Below, in pieces: positions 1 to 11,100 of a stretch of DNA of 64,000 nucleotides. Origin of the DNA: Strigamia acuminata. Lineage: Eukaryota; Arthropoda; Chilopoda; Geophilomorpha; Linotaeniidae. The notes under the pieces were generated by a model. The model saw only the letters and a list, made by a program, of their open reading frames with translations, was not told where the DNA came from and ran no database searches. The stretch covers positions 35,552,427-35,616,426 of the forward strand of contig OX442315.1 of assembly GCA_949358305.1 (NCBI GenBank). The letters are read 5' to 3'. Positions within the stretch are counted from its first letter, which is position 1. The number at the start of each line of letters is the position of its first letter. The translations under genes and the position numbers were made by a program.

Positions 1-270
1 TCGTGTGAGCGCGAGATTTTAGCGGAGTAAACTCAACGCTAAAATACGCCTCTAAATATTCTAAAATCCTCGTGGAGCACGCTCGACACGAGAATACGTC
101 TTGCACACAGCGGTTCGATTATTACGGAGCAAGCTCGACGTAACAATCGGTCTTTACACAAATCGCTTTGTGGAGTTAAACTCGACACAAAGCCTTCAAA
201 CTAACAGAGTAAACTCGATGTTAGTTCCACACAGAAATGGCTTAAATTACGCGTAGTAATTCAAGCAGAA
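1..270. repeat. Array of six hairpins with covarying stems and a conserved GAG-N4-CTC-GA core
   Basis: Hairpins can be paired at 16-45, 69-92, 117-148, 165-193, 199-226 and 241-265. The first five share a core GAG-(4 or 5 nt)-CTC followed by GA or AA. The stems around it are 6 to 10 bp and differ completely in sequence from unit to unit, yet pair within each unit (for example ATTTTAGCG with CGCTAAAAT, and AACTAACA with TGTTAGTT). The sixth has a GCGTA loop. Spacing is about 30 to 55 nt. The window edge cuts the array, so its full length is unknown. I do not recognise the family; it could be the end of a mobile element or a structured RNA. Confidence 0.7.
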
Positions 271-404
271 AGGCGCTATTCCGTACAGTTGGCACGGACC
301 AGCAATGAATCTCAACTCTTCCAGATATCACAGATCACACTTAGCAATGGTTGGCATAAGTTTGACACAGATGTGAATGGTTTGGAAGCAGAATCAAGAA
401 TGCG

Positions 405-670
405 GGAAGAGTGGGCCAAAACCGTTTGGCTCACTCCTAAATCTGCTCAGAAAAGCTGCGCAGATGACGAGTTGCACAAAGATCACACACGGCCGCCTTC
501 GGGTCGTGTGCAACAATTGAGCCGGGCACGCGCGAGGGGAAGGGATGCTCCGCCCAGGCACACGCCTAGCAGCATCATCAAAGCAATGCACGCTGCAGCG
601 CGATTGGTTGACGCTGTTGCTGGGCCAAAACTTGCTGCAAAACACAATATTATTTGGGTAATATTGTGTC
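405..670. repeat. Further hairpin-forming sequence beside the array
   Basis: Continues the hairpin-rich character of the left edge. A 12-bp stem pairs 409-420 with 425-436 around the loop ACCG, with one G-T mismatch. Weaker stems occur near 441-466 and 484-510. An 11-bp stem (ACACAATATTA with its complement) lies at about 642-669. The stretch is more GC-rich than the DNA to its right. An open frame runs across it (289-933), but I cannot tell whether it is translated. Confidence 0.4.
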
Positions 671-1530
671 TTGTTTTATATTTTATTAATGTATGTTTTA
701 TTTCAATTTACATTGAAACAAAACATATAAGCTTGTTGAATATGTTTATAAGACAATTTGGAAATATGGTGCGCACTCAAATAGGAATATTTGAGGTCAC
801 CACATGGTGTGACGTACAATTATTAGACTTATATTTGACAAAAAAACAATTCATCTTAGAATATTTATGGAAATCGACAAAGTTAGATCCTATTAAGGAT
901 ACTAATAAACTAGTAAAGGTATGTTTGTTTTAATCTGGTTCTAACGAATGCGTTTTTCCCCCAAATAAAACCCTTTAAAAGAATGCACTTATGCAAATAA
1001 AAAGAAAGGATAGTTCTCACAAAAGTCAATTCAGGGCTAAACAAATACCGGGCTTCTGATGGCCATTGTTGTGACGTTTGCCAACTATTGTAGTTGGCAC
1101 AGGTCGCTATTTCCATTGCCGGTGCTGGTTTACATTTCCGCCAAAAAGATTGTCATTTTAAAATGTAGTTCTACGTAAAAAAAAAACTGAAGCACAATCG
1201 CACAATTAATGAACCTCAATCTGTAGGATCACTCTTCAGAAGACCCAACTAGGGTTACTCAAAATCAGAACTTTTAGCAAAACCTGTATATCGATATTCA
1301 ATATTCAAAAATCGGAAAAACCGGTATTTTTCGGTAATGAAGTAAAATAAAATAGCTACAATTTTAAATATTGGCACGTGTGACTTGGGGTGAATCACAC
1401 ATAACAATTAATTTAAAGTTTTAGGTTCAATTAACTGAGAATTTTGTAAAGAGAGAAATGACACAAAGTTTCAATTTAAACTAAAGTCATAATTATTTTA
1501 TTCATGGGATTGAATGCTTACAATTACAGA

Positions 1531-1651
1531 AGCTGCATTCAAAAACTCTAAAACGTATGCAAAACTCGTTTCGTGTTTGTACATGTGACGTCATTCCCAT
1601 TGAATAACATGGGAATGTTTTACATACGTTTTAGAGTTTTTGAATGCAGCT
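1531..1651. mobile_element. 121-bp MITE, family A (AGCTGCATTCAAAAACT ends)
   Basis: The first and last 35 bp are inverted repeats with about one mismatch, beginning AGCTGCATTCAAAAACT. A second member with the same ends lies at 30741-30878. Too short to encode a transposase, so non-autonomous. It sits in an intron of the broken DEG/ENaC copy. Confidence 0.75.
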
Positions 1652-2810
1652 AGAATAAATCTCAAATCATAAACTTAAACTTCATTTATCTTAACTTAAT
1701 AAAAGACAAGTGACAAACAAATAATCAATCAGATTTATCATAGACAATTGGGTTTTGATCCAAAGAAGCCAAGCACTGAAGGTGCTGGCCCCAGAGAACC
1801 ATTCGATGTTCATAGTTTGGTGCCTGGAAGAGAACTAACTTAAATTAACTCAAATGCTTTCCAAGTTAACTGGGTTTCCCCCTATCAACATACAGTTGAA
1901 TCTCCCAGTGGTGCTGAATGCAAAAGAAATCCAGCGCCAACTGGTGAGGAATTTCGTAACTTCTCATTCTAACTAAGCGTTTAGACTCGCTACTTTTTAG
2001 CGCAGTCCGGGCGTTTTTATGTTTAAAAAAATCCCATTCAACGTAGTTATAAATGTCACTACCGCAGTGACACCTAACGAAAAAAACCTGTACCAATACC
2101 GAACTAAAGACGGTATTCGGTATTCGATATTTTCTTGAAAAATACCGGCTTTTGATACCAGTAAATACAGGTAGAGAAACCCTAGACCCAACTTTGCATG
2201 ATTCATGCTGAAATGACAGGTGTTGAGTAATTTCTTTGCCTCATCGATGCTCAACCTACCGTAGTCGATTGTTGAAAATCTATGTGAAGATTCATTTTGA
2301 TGGACTTTAAATCGAAATCTGATGTTTTATATTTTGAGTTTTGACCTATAACTATTTTTTGTATTAAATCAAAGTATCGAACCTCATTTCTGTTTTGTCA
2401 ATTAGTTTTGGGATTAGTAGAAGATTATAGATTAGCCAACTTTCAATTTGATTAGTTAGCCCATTAAAACATGGCCGAAATATAAGCAGCCAATTTTTTT
2501 TAAAAAAAAAAGGTGAACAATGACTACTCTTTTTTGCAGTCTGTACAGCAAAGAAGATAACTATTGAATAATTGATATGGTCTAGAAAAATTTCAGTTAT
2601 ATTTCCATTTCTTTATTTGTAGAATTTTGTGCAAATTGACACCTTAAATCCAAATCAGTCATTGATACACACACCAGAAGGAGACTGTCTACACTATAAA
2701 TTTGGTAAATACAGCACACTAATCATAAAAATTGTTCCTTACAAATACAAAAGAAATAACTAATTGTGAACACAAGAGAACTTGGGCAAGTCTTGGGCCA
2801 CCATTCAGTA

Positions 2811-2850
2811 GTAATTAATTAATTAATTAATTAATTAATTAATTAATTAA
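2811..2850. repeat. Simple repeat (TTAA)n
   Basis: About ten tandem copies of the 4-bp unit in intronic DNA. Confidence 0.9.
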
Positions 2851-3465
2851 AATACATTATTTCAGCTGAAATATCTTTATACAAACAATCTCTTAATCTT
2901 ATCTTGAACCAAAGATAAGGGATACGTATACATACGTAACCAGTGCGTTTTGCCATCAATGGCGTCACATAATATAAAGTCAAACTGTATTCTGGGATGA
3001 CAACAGGTGACAATCATGCTTAGTTGGCAAGCATTGCTTGGCACGTAATTGCTGTCATCTAAATCAGCGCACAGAACAACGAATCAATAGGAAATAACAC
3101 ACAGATACATGTCCATGTTATCTTTGGTTCATGCTCTTATCTTATATTGTGTCAATTATATACAGAGAAAACAGAATATGCAGGCTTTTTTACTCTGTTC
3201 CCTGTGCCATTTGTTCAAACCTCAGAACTGCCAATAAATGAATGTCCAAATGCTAATTATAAAGTAAATACAATCATATCCTACTTCAAATTACATTTTT
3301 CTTAAAAGTTATATTTCTTTTGTCTAGATATTTATTAGTGATCTTGATTCTTCTAATGAAGAAATGTATGATGAGCTAACATTGCTCCATGCACCTGTGC
3401 ATTCATCAACTATAAATGATATTCGTATTAATGTTGTAAGTACAGGATCTTGGCTCATTTTAGTA

Positions 3466-4030
3466 CAGTGCAGGACAAAACTTTGGCCCAGTTGGATAAA
3501 TGATTAAAAAATAAACAATTTTCAAAATATAACCAAACTAGCAATAGATTTGCATTTTAATCATGCTGAAATAATGTTACAATAAGTAAAAGAGTAATGT
3601 CTTTCTCACAAATAAAAAAAATAAAAAATGCAAATTTCCACCTTAGAAATCTGTGATAAAACTTTGGCCTATTCTTCAAATTTTTAACAAAAATTAAAAT
3701 CAGTTTAACTTCAATACTTGATTCCTTTCCCACATTGTTTAATAACTTCAATGCATCTTGTATGCATTGAATCAATTTGTTCTTTACAACTTTTAGCAGT
3801 GATGGACTCCCATGCTTTTTCAATGGATACTGCATTGTCCTGCTGAAAAATCCACTTTGCTCCAGCCATTCCTCTTCCTTTCTTCCACAAATTCTTCTCC
3901 AGGACTACTTGATACATATTTGCATTTTCTCTTCCATTCAAAAAAACAATTTCACTTTTTTTCGTGTATCCAAATGCGCCCCATTTAAAGAACATGCCAA
4001 AGTTTTGTTTAGGATTGAAATAGGATGTGT
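3466..4030 (-). mobile_element. Tc1/mariner-type transposase fossil
   Basis: On the minus strand an open frame of about 107 codons (4034-3711) keeps hallmarks of the C-terminal half of a Tc1-family DDE transposase: the WGAFGY-type block, AKWIFQQDNA (the catalytic D region), then a jump to an AWESI..CKEQIDSMHTRC tail. The stretch between the second D and the tail is missing, so it is internally deleted and inactive. The left side carries AAAACTTTGGCC at about 3478 and again at about 3659, like the repeated subterminal motif of Tc1 elements. The right end is not clear. Confidence 0.65.
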
Positions 4031-4994
4031 TCATTTGGGTACGTCTTATTTGAGGACGTTAAATGTTGCCGGTCCCAGTTGAGTACGTCACAACTGGGCA
4101 CGGTCCCTGAATATGGTCCCAACTGGGCGCCGGATCATTTGGGCACCAGTAATTAAACGTTCCGTATTAGCGGCATGTGTGCACATTTTCCCCAAAAAAG
4201 TGCCGGCCAACCTAATGGTACACCTGAGCCTCATCCATTAATACTACAATTTAGTCTTTATTTTTTATTTCAGATTCACAGATTAAACATTCCGATGAAT
4301 CCCTGTATTCAATATTCAGAGTATAAAAAATGCCGAAAAGCTTGTTTGCTAGAACAAATCCTAAAGGCTAAATTGTGCAAGTAAGATGAAGCTAATGTCT
4401 CTTTGAATTAAATTTTTTAATTCACAATCTGTTCTCTTGAAATTAATCGTACAGACTGCCATTTATAGACGATATTGTTGAGCATCTTTTGCCATGTGAA
4501 TCAACTGCAGTGGCCAAGAAAAGTCTCAAGACATTCATTGATATTTCGAGCAATTTAACTAAATCTTGCCCTTGCATTCGCTCTTGTATGAAAACTATTT
4601 TTTTTTAAATTCTTACAATCAAGTTATGCCTGTGGATCAACCGTTTATAATTTCTTTTGCAATGCTTACTAACATAGCAGAACACATAATCGAAGTCGAA
4701 GACTATTCACTGTTTGCTCTGTGTGCTGATATTGGCAATAGCTTTGGACTAGCATTAGGCATGTGTGTTTTGTCTTTGCTTAGATATGCCAAGCATCCAA
4801 TTTTGTGGTTGCAAAACAGACTTACTCTTCTGTAGTCAACACGACATCATTAGTTTTAAATCAGTTTAAATACTTTTTATGAAATAATATAAGGTTGCTG
4901 TGAAAGCTGAAAGAGTTTGTGTTTAAATTGCTGTTTATTCTAATTAGTAACAATTGATTGAAATCTGTTTGTTTCTTTCCTTTCGCAAATTGAA

Positions 4995-5340
4995 CGCACC
5001 TATAGTCTGCGCACGGTATCTTGATGCTAAATTCGTACTGCGCATCCCATTCTGCGCAGACGATTTTCTAATTCCAGTTGTTATTTTGTAGTATTAAGCC
5101 TATTATTAGGCCTAATAATCCTAAAATAAAGTAAATAAACAACGGCATTTTGGTATGGTATTTTGGTACGGTATTTTGGTATTTTGGTATGGTATTTTAA
5201 TACCATTGGTACCAAATATGTTTTGGTACCATTGGTACTTCATATGTTTTGGTACCAATGGTACCAAGGCCTAATAATCCTAAAATAAAGTATGGTATTT
5301 TTGTACCATTGGTACCAAATATAAAGCAAACAATTTCCTA
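4995..5340. repeat. Dispersed repeat with GGTACC-rich inverted repeats
   Basis: Positions 5001-5075 match, in reverse orientation, about 47765-47835, and both places also share CTAATAATCCTAAAATAAAG-like sequence. Between 5150 and 5325 the motif TTTTGGTACCATTGGTACC and its complement alternate, so the stretch can fold back on itself. No coding potential seen. Confidence 0.5.
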
Positions 5341-5373
5341 ACAATAGATAATCAATTACAATTGTTGGTACAT

Positions 5374-5810
5374 CCTAGGACGATTTACTACAGGACTTTA
5401 CATCTAAAAAAATTTAAATGTTAGACCGTCAAGCGATTCTGTCTTGTGATTGTAGCACCATTCAGCAGAAATGGCACAAAATGGCGTCATTTTGCGGACA
5501 AATGGCGGACAACTGACATGACATCCCGCATTTGCATTTTAAGAGAACATTTATATTTTATGTTTAAGTTAACAATAATATCTGAAAATTATTTATTACA
5601 TTTTTAGATATTATTTTTAAATCAAACGTTAAATAAAATTGAACTGTTATAACATCCTCCGTAAATGTAAATGTGGGATGTCAATTGTCCGCCATTTGTA
5701 AAAAGTTTTAACAATGCAACGACAGATTGCTCCTTCTTCGCATTTCTACGGGACAACTTAGATTTAAAAAAAAATGGCGGATGTGAAGTCCTGTAGGTAA
5801 TCGTCCTAGG
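5374..5810. mobile_element. 437-bp MITE with CCTAGGACGA ends
   Basis: Terminal inverted repeats of about 33 bp with a few mismatches start CCTAGGACGATTTACTACAG. Inside lies a second inverted pair built on GGCGGACAA and TTGTCCGCC (about 5500-5540 and 5665-5695). No open frame of note. Confidence 0.7.
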
Positions 5811-5825
5811 TATATCTAATGCAAT

Positions 5826-5925
5826 TCTGGTGTTTTGGTCTATTTAACTTACATATTACTACACAAGTGAACCGGCTCGACCAATGGGAGTTAGGTCACT
5901 CTTGGAGTGGGTTTAAGTGTATGCT
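5826..5925. repeat. Dispersed repeat, end fragment shared with 27187-27270 and 27540-28317
   Basis: The order CTGGTG, an AT stretch, ATTACTAC, CAGTGA-like sequence, CGGCTCGACCAATGGGAG and AGG-CAC recurs at about 27190-27270 and at the right end of the element at 27540-28317. It looks like a broken end of that MITE family. Confidence 0.5.
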
Positions 5926-6429
5926 TATAATTATAATATTCAATCATTCCATTAAAATAAACAAATATTTTTATATTTATTCAGAATTTGTGTAACAATA
6001 TAAATGGCTATTTCTATAGAAATTCTGTTGAAATAAAGCTGGCCTTCTTATCAATTTAGCACGATTAAAAATAAAATATTTAACAGAAATACAATCCGTA
6101 CTTGTATGTATGGTGTTATACACGGATGATGCCACTACAGGGACTAATTGAGTAACTGTCCCCGACCAATCATCATATTTTGTAGTTTCAAAGCATACTA
6201 AATGTTACACATTCAACACGACATATTTATTTTAAATCATGTGTATTTTCTAACATTTCTTTCTATGAAATAATGTAAGGTTGTCAATGGCTCTTCGCCT
6301 GACAACCACTTCAACAATTTGATATTAAACTAGTCTTGACTCGAAACCAAAATGGCGCCGTTTATTTGGATTCACTTGTCAACCCCCAGAAAAACACAAT
6401 AATATTTCTCAATTCAAAGAAGAAACACA

Positions 6430-6790
6430 TACCGTATATTGTCGATTACTACGCGGGCCTTTAATAGCCCGCGGACCTTAATTAACACGCGGGCTCAAAA
6501 TGGTTTTTACAAATAAGGCGCGGACCTTATTTAGCGCGCGGGGCCAATTGTTAAGTTTCCGAAACGTAACAAAATTTTTGAAATGTGCCGAAAAAGGATG
6601 ATAAATGGAACGTTTTGCATATGTTTCAGTAGAAATTACCGAAACACATGCAAAACGTTTCATTTATCACACTGTTTTGGTGATTTTCGTCGCAAATTGG
6701 ACGAAGCTTTTTTCCAATTCGGAATAAACCGCGGGCCTTAAATAGCTCGCAGACCTCAAATAGCGCGCGGGTCAAAATATTTTTAGTTGA
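6430..6790. repeat. GC-rich repeat with CGCGGGCC motifs and an internal inverted repeat
   Basis: CGCGGGCCTTTAATAGC-like motifs occur on both flanks (about 6450-6540 and 6725-6775), around a central inverted repeat at about 6597-6670 (GATAAATGGAACGTTTTGC and its near complement). Related sequence appears near 39905-39955. Probably a MITE, but the terminal inverted repeats are not clean. Confidence 0.45.
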
Positions 6791-6799
6791 TGTGTTTCT

Positions 6800-8160
6800 T
6801 CTTTGCCATAAAATAAAAAAAGCTTTCGCAGTCACTTACCTTTAATTTTCGTGAGTGGGTCCGAAACACCAACCTTAAAACAAACGTGCGCGTAGACCTT
6901 AGATCGTAGAATAAAGTTGATCGTATTTACGCGTTAAGTCCTAAATAAGACATTTGTATTTTAATAATATTGCCGGTAAGTACGATTTGATTATTTATTT
7001 GATTAATGCATGTGTTACGATAATCACTACTTACTTTTAGTTTTCTTTGTTAAATTTGTACTTTTCTAATGGTAGGGTTGTTACCAAAACTATAATGGAC
7101 GACATCTCAATTCAATATGTGTCATTAACGAGACGATAAAATTGTTCCTTGAGCGGGGCAACATGCAACGGGTGGCAACAACGTTATCCGCGCCATTCTT
7201 ATCGCCAGGAATGATTAATGCAAGGGCAATTCCCCGGCTCAGTTTGTGTTCAACGCGCCTTAACCAGGATCCACAAAGTGAAAGAGAGAAACAAATCAAA
7301 CAAACAGATGATAAATTCACATTCCTAACATCTAAACACTGTCCTAAGATGATTTACAAACTAGGTATTGACGCTTGAGTCATTCCTGGTGTGACGAAAA
7401 AATTTTAACACAGGGAAAATGGCGGAAGGCATGATGTCATCTGCTGCGACACAAGCCTGCGTCTACGCCATCCTGTGTCGGCGCCATGAAGCTTTTGGAG
7501 ATAGATGCTTCGCCTGAAAGTACTAAAACTACAGTATTTATAGCATCGCCGATCTAATGCAATGGAACTGTAACTAATGCTAGTGGCGGACTGGTCATAG
7601 CTTGCCAGATGGCCATGGGCTTCTGATGAAGTGACATTAGACAATACCGGTATGTAAAACTATGATAGAAGTTCCAATATTAAAATTGTGGGTGGGCCCT
7701 AATATTTTTAGACCCAGTCGGCCAAGTGATGTCACTCTGCATAGTATACACACAACTGCAGCACGAACAATGATAACCAATTATCGACCCCCCCAAAGGT
7801 CAATGGGATAAAATGTACAATTTCCAATTAGCCTTATCTTCTGCTATTTCATTTTATTTTCAAATTATAAATGATATAAAAAACCATTTAATTAGCTTTT
7901 ATCCAGTAAATTCAATTATATACGACCCGAAATGTACACGAATAAAGGTAATTTCTTAGTCACGCATGTGATCATTATCGTTAATTATTTTTAAATTGCT
8001 GACCAGTGGGCCATTTACCCATGAAGTTATCATTAGCTCCAACTCCCCGAGCCGACAACACCTAAGTCTAGTAGCTGGCTATCAATGTAAGTAGTGTTTG
8101 TATGCAAGTGGAGGAACATTCATAAAAAACAAATATAAAATTTCCTCAAAATTGATATAA
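6800..8160. other. Intergenic stretch with no gene supported
   Basis: Only short open frames occur (for example 7142-7378 and 7405-7644, on opposite strands) without recognisable domains or splice structure. It is the 5' flank of the DEG/ENaC gene starting at 8162, so promoter sequence may be here, but I cannot point to elements. Confidence 0.4.
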
Positions 8161-8161
8161 A

Positions 8162-11100
8162 ATGGTGTTTATCTGGACTGATAAAAAACTTCGCAGCAGA
8201 ATAACTTTTATCGTAAGAAAATTTGGTTCACGCGATCACGAAGTGGCGGCAGAATATCAAGATTTGGTTGATCCTTCACGTTCCACTTGTTTCCGTGGAT
8301 TTTGGTTTTGCATTGTATTTGCTTGCTTGTTAGCATGTGGTTATCAAATAACTGACAGAGTTCTTTACTATGCGTCGGCTCCAACAGCAGTTGATATTCG
8401 CATTGGCAACATGCACTCGCTGAAGTTTCCAGCACTACAAGCTTGCACATTTGAAAATGATTATGTAATTGATATGTTACGTGACATTGTTCGAGGCGAC
8501 CCATTTAGTTGTTTCGTCCCATTTTTAAATATTTGGGACGTGAAGAAAGATGTTGACTACGACAAAGTTTGGCATTTTGACAATGAGTCTAGTGTAGTGG
8601 AAAAAATTGAAGTGAAAAATGTAAGTTGATAAAACAAATACTGTATATTATGTGAAGCTGAAATTGCTCTTTGTAGGTTGGACTTCAAGATGTAAAACTC
8701 TCAACCAGTAAGTCAGTTTTTGGCCAATGCACCAAGATAGACCTGATAGGTAAAGTAAATACTACCCGCACCCATGTGTATTGGGCCGCATGTGTTTTTT
8801 AATGTTGAAAAAAAGAAAATGGTGAAATTCAAACCCTAAAAAATGCTGCTAATCAAAAAAAAGAAATGTAACTTTTAAGAACAAACATTGGGCTTTATTT
8901 TTTTTTAAAAATGAATTTTTAACTTTAATGGGCCAAAAGTTATGTCCATTTGAATATGCGCTATTTGGCGCAAGTGTATTTGGCCACCACGCTAATTGCC
9001 TTAACTGCGTTGGGCTGGCAGAAAAAGTTTAGCACCATATTCAAAAATTCACAAAAAAAACGGTTTCTTCAGGAAATCATTGTTTATTTGAACAATACAT
9101 TTTAATATTTTGTTGTATAACCAAAATTTTGTATGTGATTGTGCAGGCCAAGTGAAAACCTAAATGTGATGGGCTTGGAAAACTGAGAAATTGGCTTGAC
9201 TTTATTGTTGGACAATTGGTTCCCCGTTCACCTTGTGAGCATTTTTAATTTGGTGTTTACGTATAATTAATGCCCATTTAGATATTGCATGATATAGTTT
9301 ATTTATATGTATTATTGTGTATCTAGCAAAGTACCAAATGTGATACCGGTACCTTACTTACTCTTATACATCACATTGTATCGTTGCCTAGTTACTGTTG
9401 TCACTTGGTTTTTTACTTAGATGTGTGTTCCACTCAGAATAAACTGATGATGTTATGTTCTTTTGCAACTCCCAGCCTGTTTTCGGATCCAAAACCTCTA
9501 CATTTATGCTTAGAATCATTTTTGTGCTGAAATAACCATGTGAAAGGCAGTTCATCATCTGCAAATGGAAGCATAACAATCCTCGAATACTTTTTTAAAA
9601 GTATATTGGTCCATGATACCTTTAATTTAATGTATTAGACCGATACCCACACGGAAAAACCATTCCAATAGTAAAACGACTTGGGGATGGTTTCCTGTAT
9701 GGGTATCATAAAATCAATAAAAAAAAATTTAAAAAAAAACTTAAAAAAAATAATTTCTGAGTTAATTTATCCCATTAAACAGAACTATTTTTCTTTGCAT
9801 TCTTTGCCAAGAAATAAAATCTTGGATTGGAATGCCTTGACAATCAACCGTTATTATTCCTGTTTGTTTAAAGAACAATGGTATACTCAAAACCACCACA
9901 ACGTAGAATGGTGGATTGTGGATGATGGTGGCAAAAAATATAACCCAAATTGAAATTCCAAATCTGAAAAATACTTGCAAAATTTGCAAAATAAATTGGA
10001 TCATTAATTTTGAGTGAATTGGTGACGTTTGTGATTGTGTTTGTGTTTTTCAAAGACTGATCAGCACAACTGGCATCCACTGACGTCACATCTAGCGTGA
10101 GCCAATGAGAGCTGAGTACACCTAATTCTCCAAGTGGCCAAACATAATAACTTGTTCAACCTTGTACTACAGTACATATTGTTACTGTAATTCAATCTAA
10201 TTTCAAAATAAGTCCATAAATATTTTCGATGAAAGTGTGTATTTTTTTTTGGCCCACTCTGTGTACTTTCAAATCGTTAAAGCGGTTTTTTATTCTTGTT
10301 TCATTGAAATTCTTTTGTGATTGAGCAGGAACGTTAGAAGGAAAGAAATTGAGGTTTAAAACTTTTTTGACGTTTAAAAGCCGAAAACTATGTTATCCTG
10401 ATCCTGCTATGACAATAGTAATGTGTTTCGTTTATATGTTTCTGAATGGGCTGGAAAAATATATTCTACAATTTGTTTCAGGCCTCTATTATGGACAAAA
10501 TTGATTTTGCTATAATGTTTCCAATCATCTCAGGCTTTTTCTATGATTTTGAAGTCATATTTAGGAAAGTAAGTGTGAATTTAGCAACTCGTCTTATCCG
10601 AGGTCTATCCTACTCAATTATTGTTTACCTGGCACTTTTGAAAGCATAACTACCATACTGCTGATATTTTGTAGTTTGTAGTTTTTATTTTTGTCCACTT
10701 TTCCCACTTTGCTAATACCTAATTAATCTCTTTTTTGGAAAATTAAATACCGGTAGTACTATTTTATTAGTACGCATAATAGTCCATGTATTAGTAATGA
10801 AGAATTTACCAAGTGTTACCGAAATTGTGTAAATGAAAGATTTTCCGCCGCTAAATGCAGGTTAGTAAACTACTGAATAAATTACAGAAACCAAGAAATC
10901 TAATGCATTATTAAAATATATTTCAATAGGCTGCCATTTTTTGACTCAACTATCAAACTGCCACCTTGCAATCACAACGATAGTCAAACTGCAAAAGATA
11001 GTTTCATGAAAGCTTTGAAGGTTCTTCTTATCCCTAAAGTTTACAGCGAATGCAAATGCACCCCGACATGCACGCAAGATGTGTTTACTATGCTACCTCA

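Larger units (their letters stand above)
809..4835 (+). pseudogene. Partial, frameshifted copy of the second DEG/ENaC channel domain
   Basis: Exons match, in the same order, those of the second channel domain of the gene at 8162-13285: about 809-918, 2623-2704, 3166-3263, 3328-3435, 4274-4380 and 4455-4835. Splice sites are kept. The last exon holds the pore helix with LALGMCVLSLLRYA. A run of nine T at 4598-4606 is one base shorter than the frame needs, giving an early stop; the other frame then continues to 4835. Upstream of 809 there is no match to the intact gene: its first membrane helix and TFPSITVC segment are absent, although an unrelated hydrophobic stretch (about 644-715) is open in the same frame. 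A Tc1 remnant sits in the intron before 4274. Either a pseudogene or a gene with a homopolymer error in the assembly. Confidence 0.75.

Noticed and set aside
7142-7378. Open frame of 78 codons upstream of the DEG/ENaC gene
   Set aside because: No recognisable motif, and an equally long frame lies on the other strand.
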